The notes: a model not told the origin generated them from the letters alone. A stretch of 64,000 nt of DNA from Pseudomonas orientalis (GCF_001439815.1 NZ_JYLM01000013.1:1-64000), one strand, 5' to 3'. Positions 7,537 through 17,653 are shown, numbered from the stretch's first letter. Program-made: numbers and translations.

Positions 7537-9753
7537 ATGGCCACCTCCTACACCATTGAGTCGTTACTACGCCCTGCCGTCGAGCTGTACACAGTTTGCG
7601 TATGTGCCGCTGCGGCGTTGCTCTGTATTTTCGCGCCCTGGGCGGTTGCTCTGACGCCTTTATTCGGCATGGTTGCCGGTACAGGCTTTCTGGGTCTAGG
7701 GTTCGTCCGCCTCAAACAAGCGTTGGTGGTGCTGCGTTACCGGCGAAATATTCGGCGCCTACCCCACTACACCATGACCAGCAAAGACATGCCGGTCAGC
7801 AATGAGCGGCTATTCATCGGTAAAGGCTTTCGCTGGACCCAAAAACATACTCAGCGGTTGATGGAGACTTACCTCCCAAAGTACGCCGAGTATGTCGAGC
7901 CCACGTCTATCTATACCTTTGCTCGCAGAATTGAGGAGCGTTTGGAGTTCGCGCCCTTTCCACTTAAATTGCTGTCAAAGGCTACCTCGTGGGATGTGCC
8001 ATTTAACCCGGCGCGTCCACTTCCTCCAGTCGGGGGGCTACCGCGCTTACACGGTATAGAGCCGAATGAAGCGGATGTCAGCCTGCCACTGGGTGAGCGG
8101 GTTGGACACTCCCTTGTATTGGGGACTACTCGTGTTGGAAAAACCCGCCTGGCAGAGTTGTTTATCACCCAAGACATCAGGCGTACCCGCCGTAGCCCCC
8201 GGCGCCGCGTTCATATGGGGCGCCGCGTGCAACCCGTTCATCGAAGCCAGCGCAATGTAGAAATGGACCTGGACCGCGAAGTGGTGATTGTCTTCGATCC
8301 TAAAGGCGACGCAGACCTCCTGAAGCGCATGTACATCGAATGCAAGCGCGCAAACCGACTGGAGGAATTCTACGTGTTCCACCTAGGCTGGCCTGATCAC
8401 TCCGCTCGCTACAACGCCGTCGGCCGGTTTGGTCGGATCTCGGAGGTTGCCACCCGCATTGCCGGCCAACTTTCGGGGGAAGGCAATTCCGCGGCATTCC
8501 GGGAATTCGCCTGGCGTTTCGTCAACATCATCGCGCGCGCCCTCGTGGCACTGGGACGTCGGCCTGACTATGAACAGATCCTCAAGCATGTGACAAACAT
8601 TGACGCGCTGTTTATCGAGTATGCGCAGAAGCACTTTGCTGAAAATGATCCCAAAGCCTGGCAAACCATCGTTGAGCTGGAAGGAAAGATCGATCGTAAG
8701 AACCTCAGTTTCGCCATGAAGGATCGACCGCTACGCGTGGTGGCCCTGGACATGTACCTCACTCAGCAACGCATCTCCGACCCAGTGATGGAGGGTCTGC
8801 GATCAGCCGTACGCTATGACAAAACCTATTTCGACAAGATAGTGGCCAGCCTTCTGCCATTGCTGGAAAAACTGACCACAGGCCGGATTGCAGAGCTGCT
8901 ATCTCCCGACTACATGGATCTTGAGGACCCACGTCCAATCTTTGACTGGATGCAGATCATCCGCAAACGGGCAGTGGTCTATGTCGGCCTGGACGCTTTA
9001 TCTGATACAGAGGTAGCTGCAGCGGTGGGCAACTCGATGTTCAGCGACCTGGTGTCAGTTGCGGGTCACATCTATAAGTTTGGCATCGATGATGGCTTGC
9101 CCGGGGCCACCGGCGGCAAGGTAGCAATTAACGTACATGCGGACGAATTCAACGAACTGATGGGCGATGAATTCATACCGATGATCAACAAAGGCGGTGG
9201 TGCCGGCATGCAGGTCACGGCCTATACCCAAACCATGAGCGATATTGAGGCAAAAATCGGTAACCGGGCTAAAGCTGGCCAAGTCATCGGTAACTTCAAC
9301 AACCTGTTCATGTTACGTGTACGTGAGACTGCAACCGCCGAGCTGCTGACCAACCAGTTGCCAAAGGTCCAGGTGTTTACCAGTACACCAGCGAGCAGTG
9401 CAAACGACGCTATTAACGGCAACACCGCTTTCACCTCTAACACTCACGATCAGATCCAAAGTGTCAGCGTACCGATGATCGAACCGGCGCATGTGGTTGC
9501 CCTACCCAAGGGGCAATGCTTTGCCCTGATAGAGGGCGGGAATTTGTGGAAGATTCGTATGCCGTTGCCGGCAAGCGATCCCGATGAAGTGATGCCCAAG
9601 GATTTTCAGGCCTTGGTTGAGGGCATGCGTAAAGGATCCGGAACCAGCAGCGACTGGTGGCAAGCACCGGGATATGACGCATTAAGTGAGTCGCTTCCTG
9701 ATGACTTGGTAGACGACTTCCGCCAGATGGCCAATAACGGAAAAGCCGCATAG
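7537..9753 (+). CDS. traD: Conjugative coupling factor TraD, PFGI-1 class (TIGR03743)
   Basis: 738 residues. Two N-terminal membrane helices are followed by a cytoplasmic ATPase domain with Walker A GTTRVGKT (about 195-202) and Walker B VVIVFDPKGD. This VirD4-type coupling protein brings the relaxase-DNA complex to the secretion channel. Between the two Walker motifs lies an unusual arginine-rich insert of roughly 25 residues (from TRRSPRRR to about NVEMD) that I do not recall from the family. The gene starts 3 bp after the HNH gene. Confidence 0.9.
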   Translation: MATSYTIESLLRPAVELYTVCVCAAAALLCIFAPWAVALTPLFGMVAGTGFLGLGFVRLKQALVVLRYRRNIRRLPHYTMTSKDMPVSNERLFIGKGFRWTQKHTQRLMETYLPKYAEYVEPTSIYTFARRIEERLEFAPFPLKLLSKATSWDVPFNPARPLPPVGGLPRLHGIEPNEADVSLPLGERVGHSLVLGTTRVGKTRLAELFITQDIRRTRRSPRRRVHMGRRVQPVHRSQRNVEMDLDREVVIVFDPKGDADLLKRMYIECKRANRLEEFYVFHLGWPDHSARYNAVGRFGRISEVATRIAGQLSGEGNSAAFREFAWRFVNIIARALVALGRRPDYEQILKHVTNIDALFIEYAQKHFAENDPKAWQTIVELEGKIDRKNLSFAMKDRPLRVVALDMYLTQQRISDPVMEGLRSAVRYDKTYFDKIVASLLPLLEKLTTGRIAELLSPDYMDLEDPRPIFDWMQIIRKRAVVYVGLDALSDTEVAAAVGNSMFSDLVSVAGHIYKFGIDDGLPGATGGKVAINVHADEFNELMGDEFIPMINKGGGAGMQVTAYTQTMSDIEAKIGNRAKAGQVIGNFNNLFMLRVRETATAELLTNQLPKVQVFTSTPASSANDAINGNTAFTSNTHDQIQSVSVPMIEPAHVVALPKGQCFALIEGGNLWKIRMPLPASDPDEVMPKDFQALVEGMRKGSGTSSDWWQAPGYDALSESLPDDLVDDFRQMANNGKAA

Positions 9754-9771
9754 GCTTGAAGGAACAGAGCC

Positions 9772-10527
9772 ATGGCCGATATCGCGGAAAAAGCCCAGCA
9801 ACAACAGGAAGGTCAAAAAAACTTCCTGGGCATGCTGTTCTCTACCCCTTTTCATCTCTTGGGGGTGATGTTCGGCTCCTTGCTCGGCGCTATCGTCGTT
9901 GAATGGCTTTGCATGTACACGTTCTGGCCGGATGCCGGCTGGAAACATGCTCAGCAGATGTTCCAACATGAACTGGGCTGGCTGTCCCAGGATCTGCTGC
10001 ACAGCGTTGTCATCAAAGAACCGGGGCGTACGGCAACCTGGCTGGCACAAACGGTCTATGACTGGCTGATGGTGAAAACCGGCATGCAGGACAACATAAA
10101 TGCACTGACACAGTACGCTCGCTCAACATCACCACAACAAACGGGAACCTTGAACCTTCGCTACGAACTCGGTCGGGCGATGATCAAATTCCAGGACTAT
10201 GGCTTAGCCGCGTTATACACAGTCCTGACCTTCTGTGTGCGAATGGTCATTCTGACGTTGACGATTCCACTGTTCGCCCTGGCGGCGTTCACTGGCTTGG
10301 TCGATGGCCTGGTGCGGCGTGATCTACGAAAATTCGGCTCCGGCCGCGAGTCAAGTTACCTGTATCACAAAGCCCGGGGGACGATCATTCCGCTGACCAT
10401 CGTGCCCTGGACGGTCTACCTGGCCATCCCCATCAGCATCAGCCCCCTTTTGATTCTGTTGCCCTGCGCCGTGCTGTTGGGTGTGTCCGTTTACATCACC
10501 GTTTCAAGCTTCAAAAAATACCTTTAG
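9772..10527 (+). CDS. Integrating conjugative element membrane protein, TIGR03747 family (PFL_4697-like)
   Basis: 251 residues with about four membrane helices (for example near FHLLGVMFGSLLGAIVVEW and at the C-terminal LLILLPCAVLLGVSVYI) and a central cytoplasmic stretch GLVDGLVRRDLRKFGSGRES typical of the family. It normally follows traD, as here, and is thought to help the coupling protein at the inner membrane. It is the last intact gene of transfer module I. Confidence 0.85.
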   Translation: MADIAEKAQQQQEGQKNFLGMLFSTPFHLLGVMFGSLLGAIVVEWLCMYTFWPDAGWKHAQQMFQHELGWLSQDLLHSVVIKEPGRTATWLAQTVYDWLMVKTGMQDNINALTQYARSTSPQQTGTLNLRYELGRAMIKFQDYGLAALYTVLTFCVRMVILTLTIPLFALAAFTGLVDGLVRRDLRKFGSGRESSYLYHKARGTIIPLTIVPWTVYLAIPISISPLLILLPCAVLLGVSVYITVSSFKKYL

Positions 10528-10536
10528 GAGCTGCCC

Positions 10537-10665
10537 ATGCAGTGGACACAAAAACAGCAGCCCATCATCCATTCTACGGCTGACAAGCTGCTGGTTCAGG
10601 CTTTTGCCGGTACCGGCAAAACCCACACCTCACCATGCGTCCCCTCCCCCCGAGAAGTCCCCTAG
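10537..10665 (+). pseudogene. UvrD-like helicase, N-terminal stub
   Basis: The ATG at 10537 follows AGGAG by a few bases. It opens a frame with MQWTQKQQPIIHS (Q-motif-like) and Walker A AFAGTGKTHT, as in superfamily 1 UvrD/Rep helicases. Homology stops at about 10630 and a stop follows at 10663. A helicase gene seems to have been cut by the arrival of cargo block A or by deletion; no matching 3' part is visible in the window. Confidence 0.7.
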
Positions 10666-10964
10666 TAATGGTGGTTCCTGCGAATGGTCGCAATGGGTCG
10701 ACTGTAGCCATTTGCGACAGGCAGCAATCGGCCAAAATCAGTCTCTCGTCCCACACGTTTTTTCGGGTTGGCATCACTCAGGTCGTGATGCCTTCATGTA
10801 CCTTGGAACCGCTACTGACGGGTATGATCTAATCTGCACGGCTGAGTGGTGCTAGACCGCTTCTAGACGGACAGCGACGGTCATACCACGACCGTCGCCG
10901 TACGCTTTCAGACCTCTGTCTGTTCCGCCATCTCCAATGCTAGGCTCTGAACAGGAACAGCCCT
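10666..10964. other. Non-coding junction with inverted repeat
   Basis: About 300 bp without a credible gene. At 10874-10898 a perfect 9-bp inverted repeat (GCGACGGTC/GACCGTCGC, 7-nt loop) lies downstream of the minus-strand KAP gene and could act in transcription ending, although no T-tract is seen. At 10676-10740 there is a motif ending in GGCAGCAATCGGCC that resembles stretches in the other intergenic gaps of block A. Confidence 0.5.
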
Positions 10965-13900
10965 TCACGCGTCTTGCTCAGGTTCTGGATCACGCGCGGC
11001 CCTTTTGAGCGACTGGATCAGGCGCTTGAAGCCCTTGGTTTGAGCAAACTTTTTATAGAGAGCCGGGGTGATTTCAGACAACTTGGCAACAGCTTCCCCC
11101 ATCGTATTCCTGAGCTCTGTCGAGTACCTGAACGCCGCGATCTGCTCGGCCTTCGCATCGAAAAGTTTAGCCAAGGCTGGAAGGCCGTCGGGGTTGCGGC
11201 TCAGGTACGCCAGGAACAGGACGATCCGTTGAACCTCTTGCGGGTTAGACGGTTGGACATCCGGAATGAGGTGGCCATATTTCGATAACGGGATTGCGAA
11301 ATCGTCAGGTTCCACGGACTCTGCGAAGAGCATGGTTCTCAATCGGATACCTATGACGTCACGCTGCTGGGCATCAAGCAACTTGAGCAGCGAATCCATC
11401 ACGGCGTACTGGGCCGCTCCCCACTGCGAAGTCACGCTACCGTTCGCGAGGGAGTTGAGAACATGGATCAAGGCATCACCGACAGCCGCGATCGACTGCA
11501 TGGGCTCTTTATTGCTCACTATCCCATTCAGGATTACCTGGTGCTGTTTGGCCCCTGCCGAGATGATCTGTACCCAGTTATCACGAGTCAGCTCCTCACT
11601 CGTGAGCTGCTTGAGTAGACCCGCCCGAGTTTTCGGCAGGACATTTTCATCCGCCTCCATGACGACACTGATCAATCGGACGTCCGCCTTAAGAGCGTCT
11701 TTGGAGGCTTCTGCAATAAAAACGTCCCAAGCTGAAAGCCAAATCGCTAAATCGGCCTCAGCAAGGCCAACCTTCGAAAGCGCCTGGGAAATTACACTAA
11801 ATTTGGTAGTAACCTTGTCGCAGCTCAGGGGCCCAATACGCCGCTCTCGAATCAGGTACGCCAGGTAGGTCGCAACCGACTCGCCCACTTGGGGGTCGTC
11901 AACCAGTTGGAACAAAGCAGCTGTGGTAAGCGATGCGTTCGCCAGAGCCCGAAAGACTGACGACTCGAAAACACCATCCAGATCATCGAGCTTGGCGAGC
12001 AAATCGGCGTCGGCTTGCCGAATGTATGTCACCGCCGCCACCGCCTTAATCAGCGCACTGGTATTGTTCGCCAGCAACGTTGTGGTCGCAGCGCCGATGA
12101 CCTGGTCGACATTCGCGGCCAACCCAAGTCCCAGCACCGCGCTATTTACTTCGCCTGCAGCACCTGTGAACTTTGCCAGGATGGCGACGTCACCGGCCGA
12201 GATACCATCGGTAATACCGCCGCCAAATTTGCGCTCGCCGTACAACCATTCGAGCGCAGGCACGACGCAATCAATCGGCAATATCGCTACACCCATCTGG
12301 TGATCAGCACAGCTGGCCAGCTGCGCATGTGCGTCTGGCAGACCCACGTTCGCAAAGGTAAACCCACTGGCCTTGATCACTTTCAGGCGGGCGATATCAG
12401 GCAGCAGGTGCATCACATACTCGGAACGCTTAACAACGATCTCTTCAAACTTCAGTCCTAGCGCTTGAAGGTAATTGTCGTATTCCTGCATGAAATTCCA
12501 GGCCGACTTCAGCTGTTCAGGGTCGAACGCAGCGTTAAGAATTTTCATCAGGCTGGTTTTCAACTGGCCGCCATGACCACTCAGTAGCTGCCCTTTCAAC
12601 CCATGGCCTCTGCAATAACGTACGGATTCGTAGAACTCCTCAGACCCTGCTTTGGATTCGCCGAACAGTTCAAGTTGCGCGCTATTGATAAGCCTCAAGA
12701 GAGGCTCAATCCAGTCGCCTTCACGTGCCTGATGTGCCCCGGATATGGTTGGCAGCAGAGAAGCCAGCGATGGACGCAGAGATAGGAAACGCCTCATGGC
12801 GTCAGAGAAGCCGAACAGTGGAGTAAGCCCGCCCAACGCGTCGTAATCCTCGCTGGCAAAGGCTTCTGCCAATGGCGTGTCCAAAAGCTCAGCGATTGCG
12901 ATATCACCCGTAGTCAGATAATGAATCTGCAGGAACTGGATCTGCCACCCGGTCTCCATGGAATCGCCAAGAGTGGCACCTAGCAGGGTTTTAGTGTCCA
13001 TGACCAGCCCAGCTTGCTCCTCCCCAATTCCTTTCTGATAGGTATCCGAGAAACCATCCGTGCGCAGTATCTCCACCAGCGAAAGGTCGGCATATTTGCA
13101 GAGCAGAAGATGGCTGGCGATAGCCAGGAGGCTGATTTCCTCCCCCACTACCAATGCTGTCGTGGCGATATCATTGATGAATTTCTTCTGCAGCCGGGGC
13201 GTGACCAGATTGTTGGCCATGGGACTGTGGCGCTGCAACAGCTGTGCGCACTGCTCGATGACGTTGCCGTCAACATCCGGGAAGCTATGATTCCACAACT
13301 GACGGAAGCCATTTTTCCAGCCCGAGGTGATGACCGGTGGAGAACGGAAAACCACAGGAAATTTTTTCGCTATGAAGTCCCTGGCATCGTACCGTCGATC
13401 ACCTTCTGCCTTCAGGTATTCCGCAACCTTGTTTGAGCAAAACGGAACGATTACCGTCAGATTCGCAGCCTTGCTAGCGACCTCAATAAAGATCTCCAGG
13501 TCGCTCCACACCGACCGCAGGCTGTCCTTTGGCAGGCGATCAAGGTTGTCCAGGATGATGACATAACGCTGGTCTTCAACCACCTTCAGCTGTTCGAGAA
13601 GCGTCTTCTTGAGATCAAGGGACGTCACCTCCTTGCCAACCTCAATCTTCTCCTCAATATGATCGTCACTAGAGCCTTTAAACAAACTCAGAAGGCTCCA
13701 TTTCTGAGCGCCTACCCGAACCTCCCTATGGCAAAACTTGGCAACGACAAGGATCAGCACCGGGCTGAAAAATGAAACGAGGTGCACGGCAATAAGCCAC
13801 CAAAACGGGTCTTGCAACGTGTTGGTAAGCGCAGCGGCTTCGGGCGATGTCCCTGTGATGGCAGCATGGGAACTACGCGAAAGTGCAAAAAGCTCCCGGA

Positions 13901-14351
13901 ATGAGCTGGCGGCAAAAAACAGGCTGGCGACCAGTGCCAACGCCCAGGCACTGACACGGCTCGTTGTTCGCTTGTTGTACTCGAACAAGCGTCCGAGGGC
14001 TCGATCGCGAGAGGCTTTCAGGGTCTCAGCAGCCCTGCTGACATGAGGCACTTCTTTGAGCACCTCATCGGTGAAAAGCTCGATGAAATTGCTCTTCGTC
14101 GAACCCTGGTAATTCTGCTCGCAATCGAAAAACCAGACCCTGAAATCAGAGTCAGCAGCCGTCAGCTTTGCCTTCAGCATGCTCAGAATGGAGCTCTTAC
14201 CGGAGCCAAACTCACCATCCAGGCCTACAACCTTTGAGGGGCTGTCACTCAGCAAATGACCGTGGATTGCGCTCGCCACCTTGTCATGGCTACCACCGGG
14301 GAACACGTCCTGAGTTGCAGGGTGTTCAGTATGGAAATTGATCAACCGCAT
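10965..14351 (-). CDS. KAP-family P-loop NTPase, candidate defence protein
   Basis: 1128 residues. Walker A GEFGSGKSS is at 46-54. Two membrane helices (about 135-150 and 184-204) are inserted between Walker A and the Walker B sequence YVIILDNLDRL (263-272). This arrangement is the hallmark of KAP NTPases (Kidins220, PifA and relatives). A long helical C-terminal region of about 700 residues has no recognisable domain. KAP proteins can exclude phages (PifA) and occur in several defence systems; a defence role here is inferred from family and island context. It is divergent from the DUF4209-like gene across a 305-bp gap. Confidence 0.8.
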   Translation of the reverse strand: MRLINFHTEHPATQDVFPGGSHDKVASAIHGHLLSDSPSKVVGLDGEFGSGKSSILSMLKAKLTAADSDFRVWFFDCEQNYQGSTKSNFIELFTDEVLKEVPHVSRAAETLKASRDRALGRLFEYNKRTTSRVSAWALALVASLFFAASSFRELFALSRSSHAAITGTSPEAAALTNTLQDPFWWLIAVHLVSFFSPVLILVVAKFCHREVRVGAQKWSLLSLFKGSSDDHIEEKIEVGKEVTSLDLKKTLLEQLKVVEDQRYVIILDNLDRLPKDSLRSVWSDLEIFIEVASKAANLTVIVPFCSNKVAEYLKAEGDRRYDARDFIAKKFPVVFRSPPVITSGWKNGFRQLWNHSFPDVDGNVIEQCAQLLQRHSPMANNLVTPRLQKKFINDIATTALVVGEEISLLAIASHLLLCKYADLSLVEILRTDGFSDTYQKGIGEEQAGLVMDTKTLLGATLGDSMETGWQIQFLQIHYLTTGDIAIAELLDTPLAEAFASEDYDALGGLTPLFGFSDAMRRFLSLRPSLASLLPTISGAHQAREGDWIEPLLRLINSAQLELFGESKAGSEEFYESVRYCRGHGLKGQLLSGHGGQLKTSLMKILNAAFDPEQLKSAWNFMQEYDNYLQALGLKFEEIVVKRSEYVMHLLPDIARLKVIKASGFTFANVGLPDAHAQLASCADHQMGVAILPIDCVVPALEWLYGERKFGGGITDGISAGDVAILAKFTGAAGEVNSAVLGLGLAANVDQVIGAATTTLLANNTSALIKAVAAVTYIRQADADLLAKLDDLDGVFESSVFRALANASLTTAALFQLVDDPQVGESVATYLAYLIRERRIGPLSCDKVTTKFSVISQALSKVGLAEADLAIWLSAWDVFIAEASKDALKADVRLISVVMEADENVLPKTRAGLLKQLTSEELTRDNWVQIISAGAKQHQVILNGIVSNKEPMQSIAAVGDALIHVLNSLANGSVTSQWGAAQYAVMDSLLKLLDAQQRDVIGIRLRTMLFAESVEPDDFAIPLSKYGHLIPDVQPSNPQEVQRIVLFLAYLSRNPDGLPALAKLFDAKAEQIAAFRYSTELRNTMGEAVAKLSEITPALYKKFAQTKGFKRLIQSLKRAARDPEPEQDA

Positions 14352-14656
14352 AGAAGTCCTTTTATGCCATCCGTGCGCATCATTTCATCCCCGTGTGCAG
14401 GGAATGTCGATAGAGCCCTATTGCCCCTTACCAAGCAATTACATCGCATATGACGGCCACCTGTAAAAACCACCATATGTAGTTATTAACCTGCCAAAAA
14501 ACACAAGATAGTGACATATTGCATGTATGGCAAGCTGCCATGAACGCTAAACTAAAGTGGCATGCTTGGAGGCTTCTGGTAGAACGATTTTGCGTTCAAA
14601 AACAGCCGTACAGATCACCGCCAGCGTAGTTAAATCATCCAGAGCAGGGAGAGGGA
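14352..14656. promoter_or_regulatory. Divergent promoter region with palindrome
   Basis: This AT-richer 305-bp gap separates the KAP gene (minus) from the DUF4209-like gene (plus), so promoters for both are expected here. A 15-bp palindrome ATGGCA-AGC-TGCCAT at 14527-14541 is a plausible operator that could serve both genes. A good ribosome site (GGGAGAGGG) precedes the plus-strand gene. No clear -35/-10 pair can be named with certainty. Confidence 0.4.
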
Positions 14657-16648
14657 ATGAGCGAACAGACCGGGCCATCAAACGATCAGGACGTGGCGCT
14701 AGGAGCCGGACAGGAGCCGGACAGGAATTCTGGCAGGGAGCCCGACATGGAGCTGGTTCTGGGAGCTCCTGCACCACCGGAAACGGTCATCGGTAACGAA
14801 CCAGATCGCTCCCGGCTGGAATTTGCTTCTGTCAATGATTTCCAGCAGACCGAGATCAGCCGGCTGCTGGAGACCGTCGATACGCTCGACTTCTACTCGT
14901 TCGACTCTGAGCTGAGCGCACGCTCCAGGCAGGCGCTGGCGAACAAGAACTACAGCGGCTACCGGGCTTACAGAGTGCTCATGGTGGTGTGCTCTTACCA
15001 TTTTTCTGTAGATCGCCAAGATGCCTTCGGCCCAAGGTTGATCAGGGATGGCATGCGCACGCCCATCCCCGCTGACATCGCTGGAGAGCAGAGCCAGGCG
15101 CTTGCCAATATCGCCGAAATGATCGACCACCCCCTCCTGCGAGCTCGGGTTGCGGATGTGGCTTGGTATAACCACAGAAACCTGCATCGAAGCGCCGTCT
15201 TGGCAATCACTTCCTACTGTCAAACGATCGAATTCTACTTGGACGACAAGCTCTCGTTCAGGTACGAGCCACCCTCTGGGCTGTCCTCCAAAGTCGTCGA
15301 TCTGATCGAAAGGGCTTTCCACATCGTAGCCGGCACAGGCAAGCGAAAAACACCGCCCGAGATCGTGATCGCAACGTGGAACCGTCTTTACACCCATGCC
15401 GAGAAACTGAGGTGTTTCACGTCGCTTGATCGATTGGCTCGGCTAGGCCAGTCCTTCAACCTGATCGAATGGGCTCAAGTTGCACAGGATGCGGAGAGGT
15501 CGGCAAGCGCAGCCGCTGCTAGCGACTACGCCATGGCCGTCAAAGTCGTGTGGGAGCTTGCCGCCCTCGCCCATCATCAATCCAAAGATCACGCAGGCTT
15601 CAGGCGCTGCAAGTTAAAGTCGATCGAGCAGACGCTCAGGATGCGAGAAGGCGTCGACAGCTTCATGGCCAGAGCCAGCTGGACGCGGGATGCCATACGG
15701 GAGCTTCGCGCTATTCCAGGCATGCAAGCAGAACTGGAAGCGTTGAAGGCCGAGTTGCTGGAGCTGCAAGCGCAGGCTGCTCACGAATTCTCTTCCTTCC
15801 AGATCCCGATGGATTTGAGCGAGGAGCGCCAAGGCACCATCAATGTCTTCAAGGATCTGACGCTTCCAGAATTCCTCTACACATTTGCCCGGATCTGTGA
15901 GGTACCGGAGAAAATGGCGCTGCACACGGACATCATCCGTGACCGTAGCGACTCACTCCTGTCCGACCTCTTCAACGGACAGATCTACACCGACGTCCTG
16001 GGCCGGGTCGTCACACAAGCACCGACCATCAATCTAGACGACACGCCGCCACCCGAGTGGTATGACCATGAGAGCCTTCGCTACTTGGACATCCAGTACC
16101 AAATGTGTGTTGAAAGCCGAGTAAAGCCGGCCGCCCAAATCCTCATGGGCAAATTTTCTGTCGACGATCGACACCTGATGGCCATCGTGTCAGCCAGCCC
16201 ATTCGTGCCGTCAGGGTTCGAGCACATTTATGCCCTGGGCCTCGCGCGCTTCCTTCAGGGCGACATGGTGTCCGCCTGCCATCTGCTGTTCCCACAGCTC
16301 GAAAACTCGCTACGCCATGTGCTCAGTAACGCTGGAATCGATACATCGAAACTGGACGAAGAATTGCTGCAAGAAGACCGCTCGCTCAGTGGGCTGCTGA
16401 GTAACCGACGAGAGCAGTTAGAGTCGGTTTTCGGCATCGACCTGATCTACACGATTGACCTGCTGTTCAATTTCAAAGGCGGCCCGTGCCTGCGCCACGA
16501 AATAGCACACGGCAAGCTGGCATCTGGTGCCTGCTACCTGCATTCCAGCATCTACGCGTGCTGGCTCATGTACTACCTGATGTGCTTGCCGCTGCAGCGG
16601 TGTTGGTACACCCATGTCGCCCCGCAGCTAGAACGTGCTTCACTCTAG
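14657..16648 (+). CDS. Large protein with DUF4209-like C-terminus
   Basis: 663 residues. The N-terminal 45 residues are polar and repetitive. A long helical middle follows, with a predicted coiled coil near ELEALKAELLELQAQA. The C-terminal part resembles DUF4209: PQLENSLRHVLS, then a glycine-rich loop and RHEIAHGK (about 612-619), a motif shared with HEPN-like and related proteins, where R-x4-6-H can be catalytic in an RNase. It is transcribed divergently from the KAP NTPase gene and may work with it. The function is not established. Confidence 0.65.
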   Translation: MSEQTGPSNDQDVALGAGQEPDRNSGREPDMELVLGAPAPPETVIGNEPDRSRLEFASVNDFQQTEISRLLETVDTLDFYSFDSELSARSRQALANKNYSGYRAYRVLMVVCSYHFSVDRQDAFGPRLIRDGMRTPIPADIAGEQSQALANIAEMIDHPLLRARVADVAWYNHRNLHRSAVLAITSYCQTIEFYLDDKLSFRYEPPSGLSSKVVDLIERAFHIVAGTGKRKTPPEIVIATWNRLYTHAEKLRCFTSLDRLARLGQSFNLIEWAQVAQDAERSASAAAASDYAMAVKVVWELAALAHHQSKDHAGFRRCKLKSIEQTLRMREGVDSFMARASWTRDAIRELRAIPGMQAELEALKAELLELQAQAAHEFSSFQIPMDLSEERQGTINVFKDLTLPEFLYTFARICEVPEKMALHTDIIRDRSDSLLSDLFNGQIYTDVLGRVVTQAPTINLDDTPPPEWYDHESLRYLDIQYQMCVESRVKPAAQILMGKFSVDDRHLMAIVSASPFVPSGFEHIYALGLARFLQGDMVSACHLLFPQLENSLRHVLSNAGIDTSKLDEELLQEDRSLSGLLSNRREQLESVFGIDLIYTIDLLFNFKGGPCLRHEIAHGKLASGACYLHSSIYACWLMYYLMCLPLQRCWYTHVAPQLERASL

Positions 16649-16821
16649 CCAATGTCAGCGTTTACTGAACGGCTGCTTTTGGCCGATAGCTGCCGCTCAC
16701 GGATGATCGCTTTCGACCCTAAGCAGTCAGTCTCGCTCAGCTTGAATAAGGCCGCAAGAAACGGATAGTAGTGCTGTACGAATTCCAGCCTGATACGACT
16801 CCAACCAATAGGAGTTTAACC

Positions 16822-17289
16822 ATGTCATTTCGTATAACTGGCCTTTCCCCCGAGCCATTCCAGTCGCTGTTTGGGTTGCCCGACAAAGAGCTAGCCTCTC
16901 TCGGGATAAAGCGTTACATCGTTGACAGAAACCCAGGCTTTCCTGACCGTATCGAAATAAAGGATGCAGAGCTAGGCCAGAGTGTGCTTTTACTCAACCA
17001 TCTCTCTCAACCAGCCGAGACGCCATACCGTGCCTCACACGCTATCTTCATACGAGAGTGGGCCACGCAAGCTTATGACGCAGTCGACCAGATACCCCAG
17101 TCTATGCGAATCCGTCTGTTATCACTTCGCGCATTCGCTGATGATGGGATGATGCTCAATGCCGACGTCGTTGATGGAATAGCAATGGAGTCAGTTGTTA
17201 CTCGGATGTTTGCCGACCCAGAGGTTAGTTACATTCACGTTCACAATGCCAAGCAGGGTTGTTACTCCGGGAGAATAGATAGGGCGTAG
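16822..17289 (+). CDS. DUF1203 family protein
   Basis: 155 residues starting FRITGLSPEPFQSLFGL, a typical DUF1203 opening, with the later ASHAIFIREW and IHVHNAKQGCY stretches. AGGAG before the ATG at 16822 fixes the start. DUF1203 proteins are common, small and cytoplasmic in Pseudomonas and have no known function. The gene is flanked by gaps that carry the GGCCGATAGC-type sequence, so it may have arrived as a separate cassette. Confidence 0.8.
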   Translation: MSFRITGLSPEPFQSLFGLPDKELASLGIKRYIVDRNPGFPDRIEIKDAELGQSVLLLNHLSQPAETPYRASHAIFIREWATQAYDAVDQIPQSMRIRLLSLRAFADDGMMLNADVVDGIAMESVVTRMFADPEVSYIHVHNAKQGCYSGRIDRA

Positions 17290-17434
17290 TCGCCGCAGTC
17301 TTGGTGGCTAGTTCTTTTTTTTACTTTTCTGGCCCCTATTGGCCGAAAACTGAATGTCTGCGTGGAACAGGCGAACTTGAAAGATCGATAGCGAGTTGGT
17401 ACGTTTCGGTCTCCTTGCTAATGGTTGCCCGAGA

Positions 17435-17653
17435 ATGGAAAACGATTCGTCGTTGCAGATTGAACGCGCCGCTTATGAGGAGTTCGCGCGGTTGTGGAGC
17501 CTGGGAAGCTTCGAGCAGCAGCGACTGGGCCAAGCGTTCTATAACCACTTCAAATTGCACAAACTCACTGATCAGGCTGCATTGCGCAGCCTTTATGAGG
17601 CAGACGGCGAGAAAGCGTCGGGCTTGATCTTGAGGCTCTTTCATCTAGAGTGA
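17435..17653 (+). CDS. Small protein of unknown function
   Basis: About 72 residues from the ATG at 17435 (MENDSSLQIERAAYEEF), strongly charged and helical, with no recognised domain. A longer version from 17396 is possible but has no better ribosome site. Its composition looks like a genuine small cytoplasmic protein. It lies alone between the DUF1203 gene and the convergent large gene at 17840-21604. Confidence 0.5.
   Translation: MENDSSLQIERAAYEEFARLWSLGSFEQQRLGQAFYNHFKLHKLTDQAALRSLYEADGEKASGLILRLFHLE

Noticed and set aside
10965..14351. KAP NTPase as the missing QatA
   Set aside because: It is far from qatD, in another cargo block, on its own promoter, and is much longer than QatA.
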